Of a stretch of 30,178 nucleotides of DNA, positions 1 through 8,246 are shown piece by piece; position 1 is the first letter of the stretch; every line of letters begins with the position of its first letter. The notes under the pieces are model-generated. The model made no database searches and was not told where the DNA came from. It worked only from the letters and a program-made list of their open reading frames with translations. The translations under genes and the position numbers were made by a program. The stretch comes from Leptolyngbyaceae cyanobacterium M65_K2018_010. Lineage in GTDB: Bacteria; Cyanobacteriota; Cyanobacteriia; Phormidesmidales; Phormidesmidaceae. Location: contig DVEE01000194.1 of NCBI GenBank assembly GCA_015295885.1, positions 1 to 30,178 on the forward strand. The letters are read 5' to 3'.

Positions 1-409
1 ATGGCATGGCTTATAGCCCCTTTGCCAAAATCGTGGTGAAAAATTCGGGCTAGTAACTTCTGCATCTTCAACGACCATCTCTACACCGCCGCTGCAACAA
101 TTTGTTGGCCGCTGTAGTTTACGAGAACCTGTAAACGTCAGACAGAATAAATTGAGAAACTCTGCAAGGGCCAGCGGAGCCACCATGATGGCCCCCCTGC
201 CCTGATGGGTTGGCCAAGGAAACGTGAATTACGACGTAACTTCCGTTCGGGATAACTCGGGATAACTCACCGTAGCTGGCGGCAAAATTCCCTCCCAAGA
301 GGGGACTTTAACCGCCCTAGGTTGGGGGAAACCCAGGGGAACCCAACCCCAGGGCCGGATGGGCCGGGGTGCCGGGAAACTGGGTTTCTAGCCCTGCTGC
401 ACCGGTGCT
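1..409. other. Intergenic region, no gene seen
   Basis: I see no convincing coding region here; the ATG at position 1 reaches a stop after 12 codons. It holds short repeats: a tandem 10-mer CGGGATAACT at 248-257 and 258-267, a palindromic CCCTCCCAAGAGGGGA at about 290-305 that resembles one in the spacer before nifEN, and GAAACTGGGTTTCT near 375-388, a divergent copy of the AGAAACCCGGTTTCT palindrome found again at 22406-22468. GGTTGGG (320-326) and CCCAACC (342-348) could form a hairpin downstream of the minus-strand protease gene, but there is no T-run to make it a clear terminator. Confidence 0.5.
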
Positions 410-1675
410 CTAGCGATCTCGGGGCTGGGCCGGAAACGCCCCTGGCCTCACCGTAATCGTTTCAGTCTGGCCATTCCGGATAACCTGAACATTCAACCGA
501 CCATTGAGGGAACTGGCTTCGACAATACTCTGCACCTCGTCGGCCTGGGTCACCGGTTGATTGTCGATCTGCTGAATCACGTCGCCGGCGCGCAGACCCG
601 CCTTATCCGCCGGGGAATCGGGCATGACCCGGGCAATCAGCACCCCCTGCTCCTGATCAACGGTCAGGCCACTATTGGGATTGCTGTTTAGGTCCTGCTT
701 CACCTCTGGGGTCAGGGTGACCATTTGAATCCCCAGGTAGGGGTGGTCTACTTTGCCCTGGGTGGCCAGTTGTTCGGCAATCTGCTGCACCCGGTTAATG
801 GGGATGGCAAAGCCAATGCTTTGGGCCCCCTGAATAATGGCGGTGTTCATGCCAATCACCTGGCCCTGGTCATTGAGCAGGGGACCACCGGAATTACCGG
901 GGTTAATGGCGGCATCGGTCTGAATGAAATTGACCCGCTTATCGGGAACCCCCACTTCGCCGCTGGAGCGCCCGGTGGCGCTGATAATACCGGCTGTGAC
1001 CGTGTTGTCTAGGCCGAGGGGATTACCAATGGCGATCGCCCATTGGCCGGGTCGCAGTTGGTCAGAATTGCCCAGTTCCACCGTGGGTAAATCCGCCCCC
1101 TCTACCTGAATCACCGCCACATCGGTGACCGTATCGGCACCCAGCACCTGGCCGTCAAAGGTGCGACCATCCTTGAGGGTCACCTTGACCCGATCGGCAC
1201 CATCGACCACATGGGCGTTGGTGATGATGCGGCCATCGGCACTGATAATAAACCCTGACCCCATGCCCCGTTCCGTGGGGTTTGACGGCATATCGGGCAT
1301 TTGGTCGCCAAAGAACTGACGGAAAAACGGATCGTTGAACATGCCCGACATCGGGTTATCGACGGTGCGGGTGGCGTCAATGCGCACCACCGCCGGACCC
1401 ACCTGGTTGACAATGGTTTCAATGAAATTGGTGCCGCCGCTGGCCCCTAACAGCGGGCTGATGCTATCCCTGGGCGCAGGTTGCACCAGGGAGGTGGGGT
1501 TGTTTTCCAGGGCCGAACGGGGAGCCTGAGCCTGCAGGGCATAATTGATGCCGGTGGCGGCCCCGGCGCCCAGTAGGATCAACGCCAGGTAGGTTCCCGC
1601 TGACTTAGGGAAGCGGGGTTTAGCGGGGGGAGAAAAGTTGGAGGACATATCTGAATTGTACGCGGAGCTTTTCAT
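410..1675 (-). CDS. HtrA/DegP-family serine protease (trypsin + PDZ), membrane-anchored
   Basis: This is a 421-residue Deg/HtrA-type ATP-independent serine protease that degrades or refolds damaged proteins in the periplasm or thylakoid lumen. Residues 27-48 form one hydrophobic segment behind a short basic N-terminus, consistent with a signal anchor. The trypsin-like domain spans about 85-305, with the catalytic triad visible as His155 (TNAHVV), Asp185 (TDVAVI) and Ser262 (GNSGGPL). One PDZ domain follows at about 312-408, with YLGI and GDVI motifs. One PDZ and this length match the cyanobacterial HhoA/HhoB/HtrA group rather than two-PDZ DegP; I cannot say which of the three. The start ATG is at 1675; a second in-frame ATG ten codons in is possible, and neither has a clear Shine-Dalgarno. 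It is divergent from the NACHT-like gene, with about 260 bp between them. Confidence 0.93.
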   Translation of the reverse strand: MKSSAYNSDMSSNFSPPAKPRFPKSAGTYLALILLGAGAATGINYALQAQAPRSALENNPTSLVQPAPRDSISPLLGASGGTNFIETIVNQVGPAVVRIDATRTVDNPMSGMFNDPFFRQFFGDQMPDMPSNPTERGMGSGFIISADGRIITNAHVVDGADRVKVTLKDGRTFDGQVLGADTVTDVAVIQVEGADLPTVELGNSDQLRPGQWAIAIGNPLGLDNTVTAGIISATGRSSGEVGVPDKRVNFIQTDAAINPGNSGGPLLNDQGQVIGMNTAIIQGAQSIGFAIPINRVQQIAEQLATQGKVDHPYLGIQMVTLTPEVKQDLNSNPNSGLTVDQEQGVLIARVMPDSPADKAGLRAGDVIQQIDNQPVTQADEVQSIVEASSLNGRLNVQVIRNGQTETITVRPGAFPAQPRDR

Positions 1676-1933
1676 AGTTAACGTTCTGGATGATGAAGAG
1701 AAAGGTCGGTCGGTGGCCAGGTTTGCCCATGGGCTTGGGGGCCAACTCCTAGGGAGAACTGGCCCTGCCGACCCCAGCCCTGTACCGACTAGGGTGGTCT
1801 AGTCTTAATCTAGCCAGGGTCTATGGCAAGCCCGTGGCAAAAAGATGTCATTTTTTCGACCCTGGGACCGCCAACCAGGCCAGAACCCCACCCAATCGCT
1901 AAAATGGCAGCCTAGTCCTGACCAGCCTGCCCC

Positions 1934-3703
1934 ATGGATCTCTCTGCTCTGCTTCAATTCACCCCCCTGGGCGGCACCGCCCAGGCCGAGCAACGGTCGC
2001 TGGCGGCCGTCGTGGGCCAGCAGTTGCAGGCTTACCGGGCCGGTTTATCCCTGCTGGCGCCAACGGCCCCGGGCACCCGACGGCCTGAAATTTCTCTCAC
2101 CTACCGGATCTGGGGCATGGGCCACAGCCCCCAACCGAGCCCAACCCTGGGCAGCTACGGGGCGATCGCAGATTGGTTTCAGAGCGAGGGGGTGGATGGA
2201 CGCCTGCTGATCTTGGGCGAACCGGGCATGGGGAAAACCCATACCCTGGTGGCGGTGGGGGAGGTGCTGCTGCAACGGGCCCGGGGCCCAGGGGGGGCAC
2301 TACCAGTCCTGATCGACCTCTCGGGCTGGGCCGGCGAAGGGCTGGAAGCCTGGCTGCTGAGCTACCTGTGGGTCGAGTACCGGATTTGCCGGGCCACGGC
2401 GAAGGGCTGGCTCGAGGAGGCCCGGCTCACCCTGCTGCTAGACGGATTTGACCATTTATCCCCGGAACGCCAGCGGGCCTTGGCCCGGGAACTGGACCTA
2501 GTGCTCCGCAGCCGCCCCAACCAGAGGGTGATGCTCTGCTGTCGTCGCCGCCTCCTAGAAGCCACCGGCATCAACTTGAGCGCCATCGGTCGCGGTGTGG
2601 AGATTGCACCCCTGGCGGCCCAGCAGGTGAAGGATTTTGTCGTCGCCCACCACAATTCCCAACTTTGGCAAACCATCAAGGCCAGCAAAGCCCTCCAGCC
2701 CCTGGCCCGGTTTCCCCTCTACCTCAGCCTGCTGGTGCTCATGGCCGGATCAGAGGGACCGAGCGGCGCCGGGATCACCGGGCGAGCGGCTCTGATGCAA
2801 CGGTTTTTGCAGCCTCACCTGGCCGCTGCCTCAGCCCCGGATCGCAGGGCCCTGAATTGGTTAGCCGATCAGCTGGCGGGGCGATCGCGCCAGTTTCGCC
2901 TAGACCACCTGCAACGGCTCTGGCTGCCAGACTCCCAACGGCTGGCCTATCGTCTGCTAGTGGGCCTGGGTCTGGCCGCCCTCATGGCTGGCATGGGCGG
3001 CAACCTGGGGTTGGGGTTGGCCATCGGTCTGGTTTTCTCCCAGGTAGATTTAGAGACCTTTCCCTACCTGGCGCTCAGCCTGGCCACCGCCCCTGGTCGA
3101 GGGTTGGCCCCCCTGCTGCTGGTCACTGGGATCCCCGCCCTGGTGTTGGCCCTTGGCTTGGGGGGGCTGGGGGCGGCGCTATTCAGCCCGTTTAATCGGG
3201 GCCTGGCAGCCCTGGGTTGGGCAGGCTTGACCGGAGCGACCCTGGGTTGGGGGTTGGGCTTGCTGGCGCTGGGCTGGGGTGGCTTACCCGGTGCCATTCA
3301 GGGGCGCCAGGGGCCCACCCAGGATCGGCAACTGGCCCTGGGTAATACCCTAGGTTTAGTGGGGGTACTGGCGGGCATTTGGGCCCTGGTGTTGGTTCTA
3401 CCGCCCCTGCTGCGGGGCCAGCCACCGCTCACCCTACTGCCGCCGGAACGCCTGCGCCTTTTACTGGCCAGTTTATTCTGCGCCTGGCTATGGCTCTCCT
3501 TTACGTTGCAGTATGCCCTGGTCAGGGGGCTACTGGCCCTGGGTTCCCGGTGGCCACCCCTCAGCCAACCGCTGTTGCAGCGGCTGGTGACCCAACGGAT
3601 TCTACGGTCGGTCAACGGCAGCTATTGGTTCAGCCATGAGGAGGTGCGCCAGGGCCTAAGAAACCAGGGCGACAGGCCACAGGGGCAGCCGGAGGAAGAC
3701 TAG
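1934..3703 (+). CDS. NACHT-like P-loop NTPase with polytopic C-terminal membrane region
   Basis: The 589-residue protein has a STAND/NACHT-type ATPase core. Walker A is GEPGMGKT at 95-102, Walker B is LLLDGFD at 167-173, and a sensor-like strand ending in CCRRR lies near 203. NACHT proteins are ATP-driven switches in signalling or defence. The region from about 335 to 530 is very hydrophobic and Gly/Leu-rich, suggesting six or more membrane spans, followed by a soluble tail ending in GSYWFSHEEVRQ, a winged-helix-like closing motif often seen after NACHT domains. No recognisable effector (protease, nuclease, TIR) or ligand-binding repeats (WD40, TPR, LRR) are present, so the role is unknown. 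The ATG at 1934 is the first in frame. It stands alone on the plus strand between the divergent protease and the glycosyltransferase. Leu-rich low-complexity sequence makes exact membrane topology uncertain. Confidence 0.78.
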   Translation: MDLSALLQFTPLGGTAQAEQRSLAAVVGQQLQAYRAGLSLLAPTAPGTRRPEISLTYRIWGMGHSPQPSPTLGSYGAIADWFQSEGVDGRLLILGEPGMGKTHTLVAVGEVLLQRARGPGGALPVLIDLSGWAGEGLEAWLLSYLWVEYRICRATAKGWLEEARLTLLLDGFDHLSPERQRALARELDLVLRSRPNQRVMLCCRRRLLEATGINLSAIGRGVEIAPLAAQQVKDFVVAHHNSQLWQTIKASKALQPLARFPLYLSLLVLMAGSEGPSGAGITGRAALMQRFLQPHLAAASAPDRRALNWLADQLAGRSRQFRLDHLQRLWLPDSQRLAYRLLVGLGLAALMAGMGGNLGLGLAIGLVFSQVDLETFPYLALSLATAPGRGLAPLLLVTGIPALVLALGLGGLGAALFSPFNRGLAALGWAGLTGATLGWGLGLLALGWGGLPGAIQGRQGPTQDRQLALGNTLGLVGVLAGIWALVLVLPPLLRGQPPLTLLPPERLRLLLASLFCAWLWLSFTLQYALVRGLLALGSRWPPLSQPLLQRLVTQRILRSVNGSYWFSHEEVRQGLRNQGDRPQGQPEED

Positions 3704-3735
3704 AAACGCTCGGTGCTGTTGACTTCTACGGTACT

Positions 3736-3793
3736 CGGTTTTCCCCACCAACCTGCTGACAGCGCTACAACCGCTATAGTCAAGGGGAAACCG
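3736..3793 (+). promoter_or_regulatory. Inverted repeat and -10-like box before the glycosyltransferase gene
   Basis: CGGTTTTCCCC (3736-3746) can pair with GGGGAAACCG (3784-3793) with one bulged T. The intervening loop contains TATAGT at 3775-3780, a good -10-like hexamer, but no well-spaced -35 box. It could be a promoter with an overlapping operator-like repeat or a weak terminator of the preceding gene; the sequence does not decide. Confidence 0.3.
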
Positions 3794-3833
3794 ACGATGC
3801 TGCCAGTTGTCCTAATGCTTCTGCGAGGTGGCC

Positions 3834-6110
3834 ATGACCTTGCTTCCTAAAGTTTCCTCTCAGCCCACCCCCCTGCCGCCCCAACCGGGGCCGCGCCTGC
3901 ATCTGGCGACGGTGTTGATGCTGCTGGGGATAGTGGGGGCCGGGGCGATCGTGGCGGCCTGGTTTGCCGGGGAAGAGCGCATTACCCTGGTCTTTAACCA
4001 GCTACAGATGCTGCAAAATCAGCCTCCCATGTGGTTAGGGGTGCCCATGGTCACGGTTCAGTTCCTGCTTGCCCCAACGGTGTTGCTGCTGCTAGTGGCC
4101 TACGGCATTACCCGCCTGTCTCCCCGGCCTCGCCCCTGGTCGCGGTCTGTGGTGGTTGGCATTTTGCTCATCCTGGTGATGCGCTATGTGCTGTGGCGCT
4201 GTCTGTCTACCCTCAATCTGACTACCCCCCTAAACGGCACCTTTAGCCTGGGGCTATTGGGCATGGAAATGTTTGGCCTCACCGCCAGTATTATTCAACT
4301 GGTGCTGTTGTTAAGGGTGCGCGATCGCAAACCCCAGGCCGATCACCTGGAGCAGGCGGTCCTCAGTCAGCAATACCAGCCCTGGGTGGATGTATTTATT
4401 CCCACCTACAACGAGCCTGACTTTATCTTGCGCCGCACAGTGATTGGCTGCCAGGCCCTGGATTATCCACGCAAGACGGTCTACCTGCTCGACGATACCC
4501 GTCGCCCTGAAATCAAGGCCCTGGCGGCGGAACTGGGATGCCAGTACCTGACCCGGCCCCACAACCACCATGCCAAGGCCGGCAACCTCAACCATGCCAT
4601 CCGGCATAGTAGCGGGGAGCTGATTGCCTGCTTCGATGCTGATTTTGTACCCACCCGCAACTTTCTGACTCGTACCGTGGGCTTTTTCCAAAAGCCCACG
4701 GTGGGGCTGGTGCAAACCCCCCAGAGCTTTTACAACCCCGATCCCATCGCCCGGAACCTGGGTTTAGAGGGAGTTTTGACCCCAGAGGAAGAGGTGTTTT
4801 ACCGCCAAATTCAACCCATGCGGGATGGGGCGGGCAGCGTCGTCTGTTCTGGCACGTCCTTTGTGGTGCGTCGCAGTGCCCTAGAAGCCACCGGCGGGTT
4901 TGTCACCGAATCCCTCAGCGAAGACTACTTTACGGCGGTGCGGTTGGCCGCCCAGGGTAACGAGGTGATTTACCTGGATGAAAAACTTAGCGCTGGTTTA
5001 GCCGCCGAGGATATTGCCGCCCACGCCCTTCAACGCCTGCGTTGGGCCCGCGGTACCCTGCAAGCCTTTTTTATTCAGGCTAACCCCCTCACCATTCCCG
5101 GCCTCACCCCCCTGCAGCGGCTAGGCCATCTCGAGGGGCTCATGCATTGGTTCAACAGCATTCCTCGCATTATCTTTTTGCTGATGCCGCTGGCCTATTC
5201 CTTTTTGGGGGTCGTTCCCATTCAGGCTACCACCCGGGAGGTACTGTACTTTTTTCTGCCCTACTATCTGGTGCAACTGACGGTGTTTGGCTGGCTGAAC
5301 GATCGCTCCCGTTCCGCCCTGCTATCGGACATTTATTCCTTAGTGCTGGTGTTTCCCCTGGCGGCCACCGTACTCCAGGCCATGGTCAGCCCCTTCTCGA
5401 AAGGGTTTAGGGTCACCCCCAAGGGCACCGCGAGTCAGCGGTTTCAGTTTAACTGGGGGTTGGGATGGCCCCTGGTGCTGTTGTTTGGGCTAACTGCCAT
5501 CAGTCTTTGGCGCAACCTGGGCCTGTGTCTGGCCGCCGGCTGGGGCCGCAGTTACTATACCCTGCAGTCCAAGGGCCTGGCCCTGGGCTGGATCTGGAGT
5601 GCCTACAACCTGATCATGATCGCCATTGCCCTGCTGATTTTGCTGGATGTGCCTCGGCCCGATCCCCAGGTTTGGTTTGACCTGCGCCGGGTGATCAAGC
5701 TGATGCCCCAGGTTCCTGGCACCGCCTTAGAACGCACCTGGTGGGGGGTGACGACCCAAATGTCGGAGGGGGGCATCGCCGTGGCTCTCACTCAGAGCCT
5801 CGATCCGCCCCTGGCCCCTGGCACGGCGGTGAGACTGGAAATTGCCGAGGACGGGCTGCAGTTGACCGGCCAGGTGCAAACCCTAGACCCCCAGGGGGAA
5901 TTTCCTACGGTGCGGGTACAGTTTGACCCCATGCCCCTACCCCAGTACCGCGCCCTGGTCGAAACTCTGTTTTGTCGCCCGGGTCAGTGGAAGCGGTGGG
6001 ATAGTCCGGGTGAGTTGCGTTCCCTGGGGCTGCTCCTGAAAATTCTGCTGCGCCCCCGCCTGTGCAGATCCTACGACGAGGTCAAGGCGTTGCCGGTGGC
6101 CCAGGTCTAG
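3834..6110 (+). CDS. Cellulose synthase-like family 2 glycosyltransferase (BcsA-type, with PilZ-like domain)
   Basis: A membrane processive beta-glycosyltransferase that would use a UDP-sugar to build and extrude an exopolysaccharide. Numbering from the in-frame GTG at 3828: four or so membrane spans at 25-165, then a GT2 domain with DD at 222-223 (LDDTRR), DAD at 270-272, SED at 364-366 and QRLRW at 402-406 (the Q-x-x-R-W motif). More membrane spans lie at about 440-605, with the gating-loop-like KGFRVTPKGT at 525-534. A PilZ-like beta-barrel at about 620-715 contains MSEGGIAV. The PilZ RxxxR motif is not obvious, so cyclic-di-GMP binding is uncertain. I prefer the ATG at 3834 because GAGG (3825-3828) lies five bases upstream; GTG 3828 would lack a Shine-Dalgarno. 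No bcsB, bcsZ or tolC-like partner is adjacent, so the polymer may not be plain cellulose. Confidence 0.88.
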   Translation: MTLLPKVSSQPTPLPPQPGPRLHLATVLMLLGIVGAGAIVAAWFAGEERITLVFNQLQMLQNQPPMWLGVPMVTVQFLLAPTVLLLLVAYGITRLSPRPRPWSRSVVVGILLILVMRYVLWRCLSTLNLTTPLNGTFSLGLLGMEMFGLTASIIQLVLLLRVRDRKPQADHLEQAVLSQQYQPWVDVFIPTYNEPDFILRRTVIGCQALDYPRKTVYLLDDTRRPEIKALAAELGCQYLTRPHNHHAKAGNLNHAIRHSSGELIACFDADFVPTRNFLTRTVGFFQKPTVGLVQTPQSFYNPDPIARNLGLEGVLTPEEEVFYRQIQPMRDGAGSVVCSGTSFVVRRSALEATGGFVTESLSEDYFTAVRLAAQGNEVIYLDEKLSAGLAAEDIAAHALQRLRWARGTLQAFFIQANPLTIPGLTPLQRLGHLEGLMHWFNSIPRIIFLLMPLAYSFLGVVPIQATTREVLYFFLPYYLVQLTVFGWLNDRSRSALLSDIYSLVLVFPLAATVLQAMVSPFSKGFRVTPKGTASQRFQFNWGLGWPLVLLFGLTAISLWRNLGLCLAAGWGRSYYTLQSKGLALGWIWSAYNLIMIAIALLILLDVPRPDPQVWFDLRRVIKLMPQVPGTALERTWWGVTTQMSEGGIAVALTQSLDPPLAPGTAVRLEIAEDGLQLTGQVQTLDPQGEFPTVRVQFDPMPLPQYRALVETLFCRPGQWKRWDSPGELRSLGLLLKILLRPRLCRSYDEVKALPVAQV

Positions 6111-6176
6111 GGCCCGGGCCACGACCCTTTACCCAAGGTTGAGCAAGCTTTAACCGGGACAGAGGAAATTAAGATT

Positions 6177-6182
6177 TATACT
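6177..6182 (+). promoter_or_regulatory. Possible -10 box (TATACT) for the small Arg-rich gene
   Basis: TATACT lies about 48 bases before the start codon at 6230 in a locally AT-rich stretch. No -35 hexamer is found at normal spacing, so this would be a -10-only or activator-dependent promoter if real. Confidence 0.35.
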
Positions 6183-6229
6183 GAATAGGTGATTCCGTAG
6201 CTTTAGATACAGAAAATCCAGGAGGTACT

Positions 6230-6355
6230 ATGAACGCTGCTCACGAAGAAGCTCGCCGGTTATTGGCGCGCCGCCGCCAGCAACGGCAGAACCGCCGGGC
6301 CGCCATGCTAGAGCGAATTGCCCAAGAGGTGGGTCTGGAAACCGAAAACCGCTAG
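6230..6355 (+). CDS. Small Arg-rich basic protein (41 aa), unknown function
   Basis: A 41-codon reading frame starts at ATG 6230, four bases after a near-perfect Shine-Dalgarno (GGAGG, 6221-6225), and ends with TAG at 6353-6355. The product begins MNAAHEEARRLLARRRQQ and carries about eleven arginines. It is predicted to be one or two amphipathic helices, with an acidic end ERIAQEVGLETENR. It has its own -10-like box upstream and a strong terminator 120 bases downstream, so it looks like a monocistronic gene. Arg-rich helices of this kind can bind nucleic acid or ribosomes, but I do not recognise the family and assign no function. The alternative is a chance frame, which the strong ribosome site and the promoter/terminator bracket argue against. 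Confidence 0.62.
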   Translation: MNAAHEEARRLLARRRQQRQNRRAAMLERIAQEVGLETENR

Positions 6356-6476
6356 GTTCCAACCGGTGGCCAAGGGCTTAAACCCCCATTAACCCAGAGG
6401 GGGACATTCAGGGGCAAGATTAAGCTGAGCCATTTACGACCAAGGTAATTTGGTTCGCACCTGACTCACATGGTTA

Positions 6477-6502
6477 AGCCCGGTCCTAGGACCGGGCTTT
6501 TT
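6477..6502 (+). terminator. Rho-independent terminator, overlapping the end of the convergent gene
   Basis: The 11-base arm AGCCCGGTCCT (6477-6487) is followed directly by its perfect complement AGGACCGGGCT (6488-6498) and a run of T. The palindrome is complete, so the real hairpin has a small loop formed by its centre. The T-run lies on the plus strand, so it terminates transcription from the small Arg-rich gene. The minus-strand ATPase gene ends inside it (stop at 6486-6488). Confidence 0.85.
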
Positions 6503-8246
6503 CTGGCTGGACCCGCAGGGTTCGCAAGCGGTTAAGGGCCGCCGCCAGTTCCAGACCGCGAAAGCTGACCAAATCTCCCATGGGCCCTTCGGTCAACGCA
6601 TCTAGGCCCTGCTGATCCAGGTCGGCAATCACCCCGGCAATCACCTCGGCTAGAGGAGTGGTAGGGGTCATGCGGTAGGTTTGGGCGTAGACAATAGCGG
6701 CGGCGATCGCCCGCACCTGGCCAGGTTCCACCAGTTGTTCCACGGCCGAGAGGTCAATGGTTTCGGTGCCTATCTGGAGTTGATCGACAGCACGGGCCTT
6801 GAGGTTGACGCGGCGGTGGCCTTGGCTGGGGTCTATGCTGTCGGGTTGCACCCAGCGAGGGGTGAGGGGGCCAAACCGCAGACTCCCTTCCCGCTCGCGC
6901 TGGGTGGGATAGGCGAGGGCAATGGCCTTGGCCCGTTCGGTAACCTCCTGGGGGCAGAACTCTTCCAGGGCAATCACCCTATCGGCGACATCGAAGTAGT
7001 CGCCGCTGCCACCCATGACCAGCACCGTAGAAATCCCGTAGTCGGTATAGATGGACCGAACCTTGTCGATGAAAGGGGTGATTGGTTCCCGGTCCTTGGC
7101 AATCAGAGCCTGCATGCGGCGATCGCGAATCATGAAATTGGTCGCGGAAGTATCTTCATCCACCAGCAGCACCGTCGCCCCTGCCTCCATCGCCTCAATG
7201 ATATTGGCCGCCTGGGAGGTACTGCCGCTGGCGTTGGCGGTGGAGAACTGCTGGGTCGATTGTCCCTGGGGTAAGCGGCCAATGAAGGGGGAAATATCCA
7301 CCCCGGCAATGCTACGACCATCCTCTGCCCGCACCTTCACCGCCGCTGGGTCGGTCACCACCTGGTGGCGGCCATCCCCAGGGATGTGGTTGTAAACCCC
7401 CGCCTCCAGGGCTCGCAGCAGGGTGGATTTGCCGTGGTAGCCGCCACCCACAATCAGGGTAATGCCCTGGGGAAGGCCCATGCCCGTAATGGCCCCAGCG
7501 TGGGGGCAGGTCAGGGTCACCCGCAGGGCGTCGGGGGAGCGAAAGGGGATGCCTCCCTCTACCAGGGGGCGTTCATCCACGCCGCTGCGCCGGGGCAGGA
7601 TCGCTCCGTCGGCGATAAAGGCCACTAACCCATGGTGCGCCAGTTGCCCCCGCAAAACCTCCGCGTCTTCCGCCGTATCCACATGGTGTTGGAGTTGAGC
7701 CGGATCTAGGGCGTTGTACCGCAGGGTTTGTTCCACCAATTGGGGGATTGCCTGACCCAGCAGATCCGCCGCCTGGCGCCCGGCAATGCGCCGACCCAAG
7801 GCCGGTAAGCCCACGGTAAAGCGCACCTCCACCGCGGTTTCGGTAACTTGGGCGGCACTGCGATTGAGGATGGCCTGACTGGGGCGGAGGATACCGATTA
7901 ACCCGCTTTTGCCCGAGCCCGAAGGCTGCGATCGCCGCTGGATCGCCTGGTAAAACTGCCGGGTGAGAAAATCCGCCAGGGCGATCGCCCGCTGGGGCCT
8001 GGCCCACAACTCCCTGGGAAACTGAGCCAGGCGCTGGGGAAGGACAACCCGCACCCGGCTGGGGGCGGCAAAGGGGTCGCCCTGGACATGGTCAATGTGC
8101 AGGGTAAAGTCGCCGAAGTCGTAGCGGCCCCGCAGGGCCTTATAGGCTCCATAGCTCTGCCCATCCAAGCGCTGGAGTTGCTGGTAGAGGTGGGCTGGGG
8201 TCGTCAGGCTCAACCGATCCCCCCTACTGACGCCGCAGGGAGGCAT
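6486..8246 (-). CDS. COG3044-type predicted ATPase of the ABC class
   Basis: The 586-residue protein matches the ABC_ATPase family (PF09818, COG3044), soluble ABC-like ATPases without membrane domains. The best-studied member I know of is the trypanosome RNA-editing factor MRB1590, so nucleic-acid work is plausible but unproven here. Motifs: Walker A GGGYHGKST at 267-275, a signature-like SGSTSQAAN at 340-348 and Walker B TVLLVDEDTSATNF at 358-371, followed by RDRRMQ and MGGSGDYFDVAD. The ATG at 8246 lies 23 bases inside the end of the upstream metalloprotease gene. A TTG at 8213 preceded by AGGGGGG (8219-8225 region) would avoid the overlap and has a better ribosome site, so the true start may be there. 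The overlap suggests co-transcription with the metalloprotease. The C-terminal codons form half of the convergent terminator. Confidence 0.9.
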   Translation of the reverse strand: MPPCGVSRGDRLSLTTPAHLYQQLQRLDGQSYGAYKALRGRYDFGDFTLHIDHVQGDPFAAPSRVRVVLPQRLAQFPRELWARPQRAIALADFLTRQFYQAIQRRSQPSGSGKSGLIGILRPSQAILNRSAAQVTETAVEVRFTVGLPALGRRIAGRQAADLLGQAIPQLVEQTLRYNALDPAQLQHHVDTAEDAEVLRGQLAHHGLVAFIADGAILPRRSGVDERPLVEGGIPFRSPDALRVTLTCPHAGAITGMGLPQGITLIVGGGYHGKSTLLRALEAGVYNHIPGDGRHQVVTDPAAVKVRAEDGRSIAGVDISPFIGRLPQGQSTQQFSTANASGSTSQAANIIEAMEAGATVLLVDEDTSATNFMIRDRRMQALIAKDREPITPFIDKVRSIYTDYGISTVLVMGGSGDYFDVADRVIALEEFCPQEVTERAKAIALAYPTQREREGSLRFGPLTPRWVQPDSIDPSQGHRRVNLKARAVDQLQIGTETIDLSAVEQLVEPGQVRAIAAAIVYAQTYRMTPTTPLAEVIAGVIADLDQQGLDALTEGPMGDLVSFRGLELAAALNRLRTLRVQPEKARS

